Origin: Xanthobacteraceae bacterium
Lineage (GTDB): Bacteria; Pseudomonadota; Alphaproteobacteria; Rhizobiales; Xanthobacteraceae
Assembly: GCA_030036975.1 (NCBI GenBank)
Contig: JASHSE010000202.1
Location: 1-6,786 of the forward strand
Direction of reading: 5' to 3'
Length of the DNA stretch: 6,786 nucleotides
Positions within the stretch are counted from its first letter, which is position 1. The number at the start of each line of letters is the position of its first letter. The notes below the pieces were generated by a model. It searched no databases. It saw only the letters and a list, made by a program, of their open reading frames with translations, and was not told where the DNA came from. Positions 5,896 through 6,786 of the stretch are shown one piece after another. Made by a program: the position numbers and the translations under genes.

Positions 5896-5902
5896 TGTCA
5901 TA

Positions 5903-6786
5903 GTGGCGGGGAATGGCAGCTTACGGTTGGGCGTAATCGGCGTCGGCGTCATGGGCAGCAACCATGCGCGGGTGCTCTCCGACATGGCCGGCGTCGAACT
6001 GGTCGGCGTTGCCGATCCTGACCGCAAGCAGCGCGATTTCGTCGCCGGCACGCTCGGTTGCGGCGCCGTTGCCGATGCCGGCGCGCTGCTGCGCAGCGGG
6101 ATCGATGCCGCGATCATCGCCGCGCCCACGCACCTGCATCATGCCATCGCGCTGCAATGCGTCGAGGCGGGCGTCCATGTCCTGGTCGAGAAGCCGATCG
6201 CCTCGACTATCGAGGAAAGCCGCGCCATCGTCGCTGCGGCGCGCCGGGCCGGCGTCGCGCTCATGGTCGGCCACGTCGAGCGCTTCAATCCGGCGGTGCA
6301 GTCGATCAAGCGCGCCATCAAGGACCAGGCCATCCTGTCGATCGCGATCACGCGGGTCGGACCGTTTCCGCCGCGCATGTCCAACGTCGGCGTCGTCATC
6401 GATCTCGGCGTGCACGACATCGACCTGATCCGCTGGTTCACCGAATCCGAGATCGTGGAAATCCAGCCGCAAATGTCGAGCGCCGTGGCGGAGCGCGAAG
6501 ACATCGCGTTGCTGCAGTTCCGCACCGCCTCGGGCGTGCTCGCCCACATCAACACCAACTGGCTCACGCCGTTCAAGGCGCGCAATATTCACGTCGCCAC
6601 CCGCGACAAGTATCTCATCGCCGATCTCTTGACCCTGCAGGTCACCGAGTGCTTCGGCTTCCAGCCGGACGGCAGCTATTCGATGCGGCATCTGTCGGTC
6701 GGCTATGCCGAGCCGTTGCGCGCCGAGCTGGTCGCCTTCGTCGATGCGGTGAAGAGCGGCGAGCGCCCGGCCGTCACCGGCGAGGA
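5903..6786 (+). CDS. Gfo/Idh/MocA family oxidoreductase, UDP-GlcNAc 3-dehydrogenase-like (3' end cut off)
   Basis: About 294 residues are present before the window ends. The N-terminal Rossmann fold has GVIGVGVMGSNHARVL (10-25) and VGVADPDR (34-41), which suit NAD(P) binding. Next come AAPTHLHHAIA (73-83), the family's catalytic-lysine motif VEKPIA (95-100, K97), GHVERFNPAV (123-132), and VIDLGVHDIDLIRW (165-178) with D167, H171 and D172. Further on, NWLTPFKARN and the closing SGERPAVTGE also fit the family. The ERFNPA and TNWLTPFK features remind me of GnnA-type UDP-GlcNAc 3-dehydrogenases, which oxidise C3 so that a DegT/DnrJ aminotransferase can add an amino group, as in the 2,3-diaminoglucose of Bradyrhizobium and Rhodopseudomonas lipid A. 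That assignment is from memory of motifs; other sugar dehydrogenases of the family remain possible. The start is GTG 5903. A 266-bp gap separates it from manC. Confidence 0.88.
   Translation, partial: MAGNGSLRLGVIGVGVMGSNHARVLSDMAGVELVGVADPDRKQRDFVAGTLGCGAVADAGALLRSGIDAAIIAAPTHLHHAIALQCVEAGVHVLVEKPIASTIEESRAIVAAARRAGVALMVGHVERFNPAVQSIKRAIKDQAILSIAITRVGPFPPRMSNVGVVIDLGVHDIDLIRWFTESEIVEIQPQMSSAVAEREDIALLQFRTASGVLAHINTNWLTPFKARNIHVATRDKYLIADLLTLQVTECFGFQPDGSYSMRHLSVGYAEPLRAELVAFVDAVKSGERPAVTGE

Larger units (their letters stand above)
5637..5902. other. Non-coding gap between manC and the oxidoreductase
   Basis: This 266-bp stretch has no convincing gene. Just after the manC stop is a 5-bp hairpin CCGCG/CGCGG (5638-5642, 5648-5652) without a T-run, so a clear terminator is lacking. 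Next come a 9-bp tandem repeat and a CATAAT box (5671-5676) that resembles a -10 element but has no good -35. From about 5825 the + strand becomes strongly G-rich up to the next gene. The gap is the largest in the window and probably separates two transcription units, with the oxidoreductase having its own promoter, which I cannot place. Confidence 0.5.

Noticed and set aside
5921..6691. 256-codon open frame on the minus strand
   Set aside because: Antisense shadow of the oxidoreductase, which has clear Rossmann and EKP motifs.

Overview
The window is high-GC DNA with dense, same-strand coding and proteins typical of Alphaproteobacteria, most like the Bradyrhizobium/Rhodopseudomonas side of the Hyphomicrobiales. 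That placement rests on overall protein feel and codon use, not on a marker gene. It is a stretch of a surface-polysaccharide (O-antigen, capsule or exopolysaccharide) locus. All supported genes lie on the + strand and no mobile element, CRISPR array, tRNA or rRNA was seen.

Layout: (1) 3-122, the tail of an unidentified upstream gene. (2) 123-287, a gap holding a 12-bp inverted repeat wrapped around a plausible sigma70-type promoter, a small leader hairpin and a good Shine-Dalgarno. (3) 288-869, a SIS-domain sugar-phosphate isomerase of the GmhA type. (4) 899-1540, a HAD-IIIA phosphatase of the GmhB type. (5) 1537-2991, a fused SAM methyltransferase plus family-2 glycosyltransferase, overlapping gene 4 by ATGA. 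(6) 3057-4136, GDP-mannose 4,6-dehydratase (gmd). (7) 4224-5636, bifunctional mannose-1-phosphate guanylyltransferase/mannose-6-phosphate isomerase (manC). (8) 5637-5902, a non-coding gap with a strikingly G-rich tract containing a canonical G-quadruplex motif. (9) 5903 to the window edge, a Gfo/Idh/MocA oxidoreductase that resembles UDP-GlcNAc 3-dehydrogenases.

How they could work together: ManC would turn fructose-6-P into mannose-6-P and mannose-1-P into GDP-mannose, and Gmd would make GDP-4-keto-6-deoxymannose, the branch point for GDP-rhamnose, GDP-fucose or GDP-perosamine. The enzyme that finishes the sugar is not in the window. The GmhA/GmhB-like pair suggests a second, heptose-like sugar-phosphate branch, but the kinase and nucleotidyltransferase of that pathway are also missing, and both proteins have altered metal-site residues. 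The methyltransferase-glycosyltransferase fusion could transfer a sugar to a lipid carrier or glycan and methylate it. The last gene probably starts a separate unit, perhaps for a 3-amino sugar.

The most interesting points are the altered metal sites of the SIS and HAD proteins, the possible unusual heptose-type or modified-sugar route they imply beside gmd, the MT-GT2 fusion, and the G-quadruplex motif in front of the oxidoreductase. None of these proves a new system from sequence alone.
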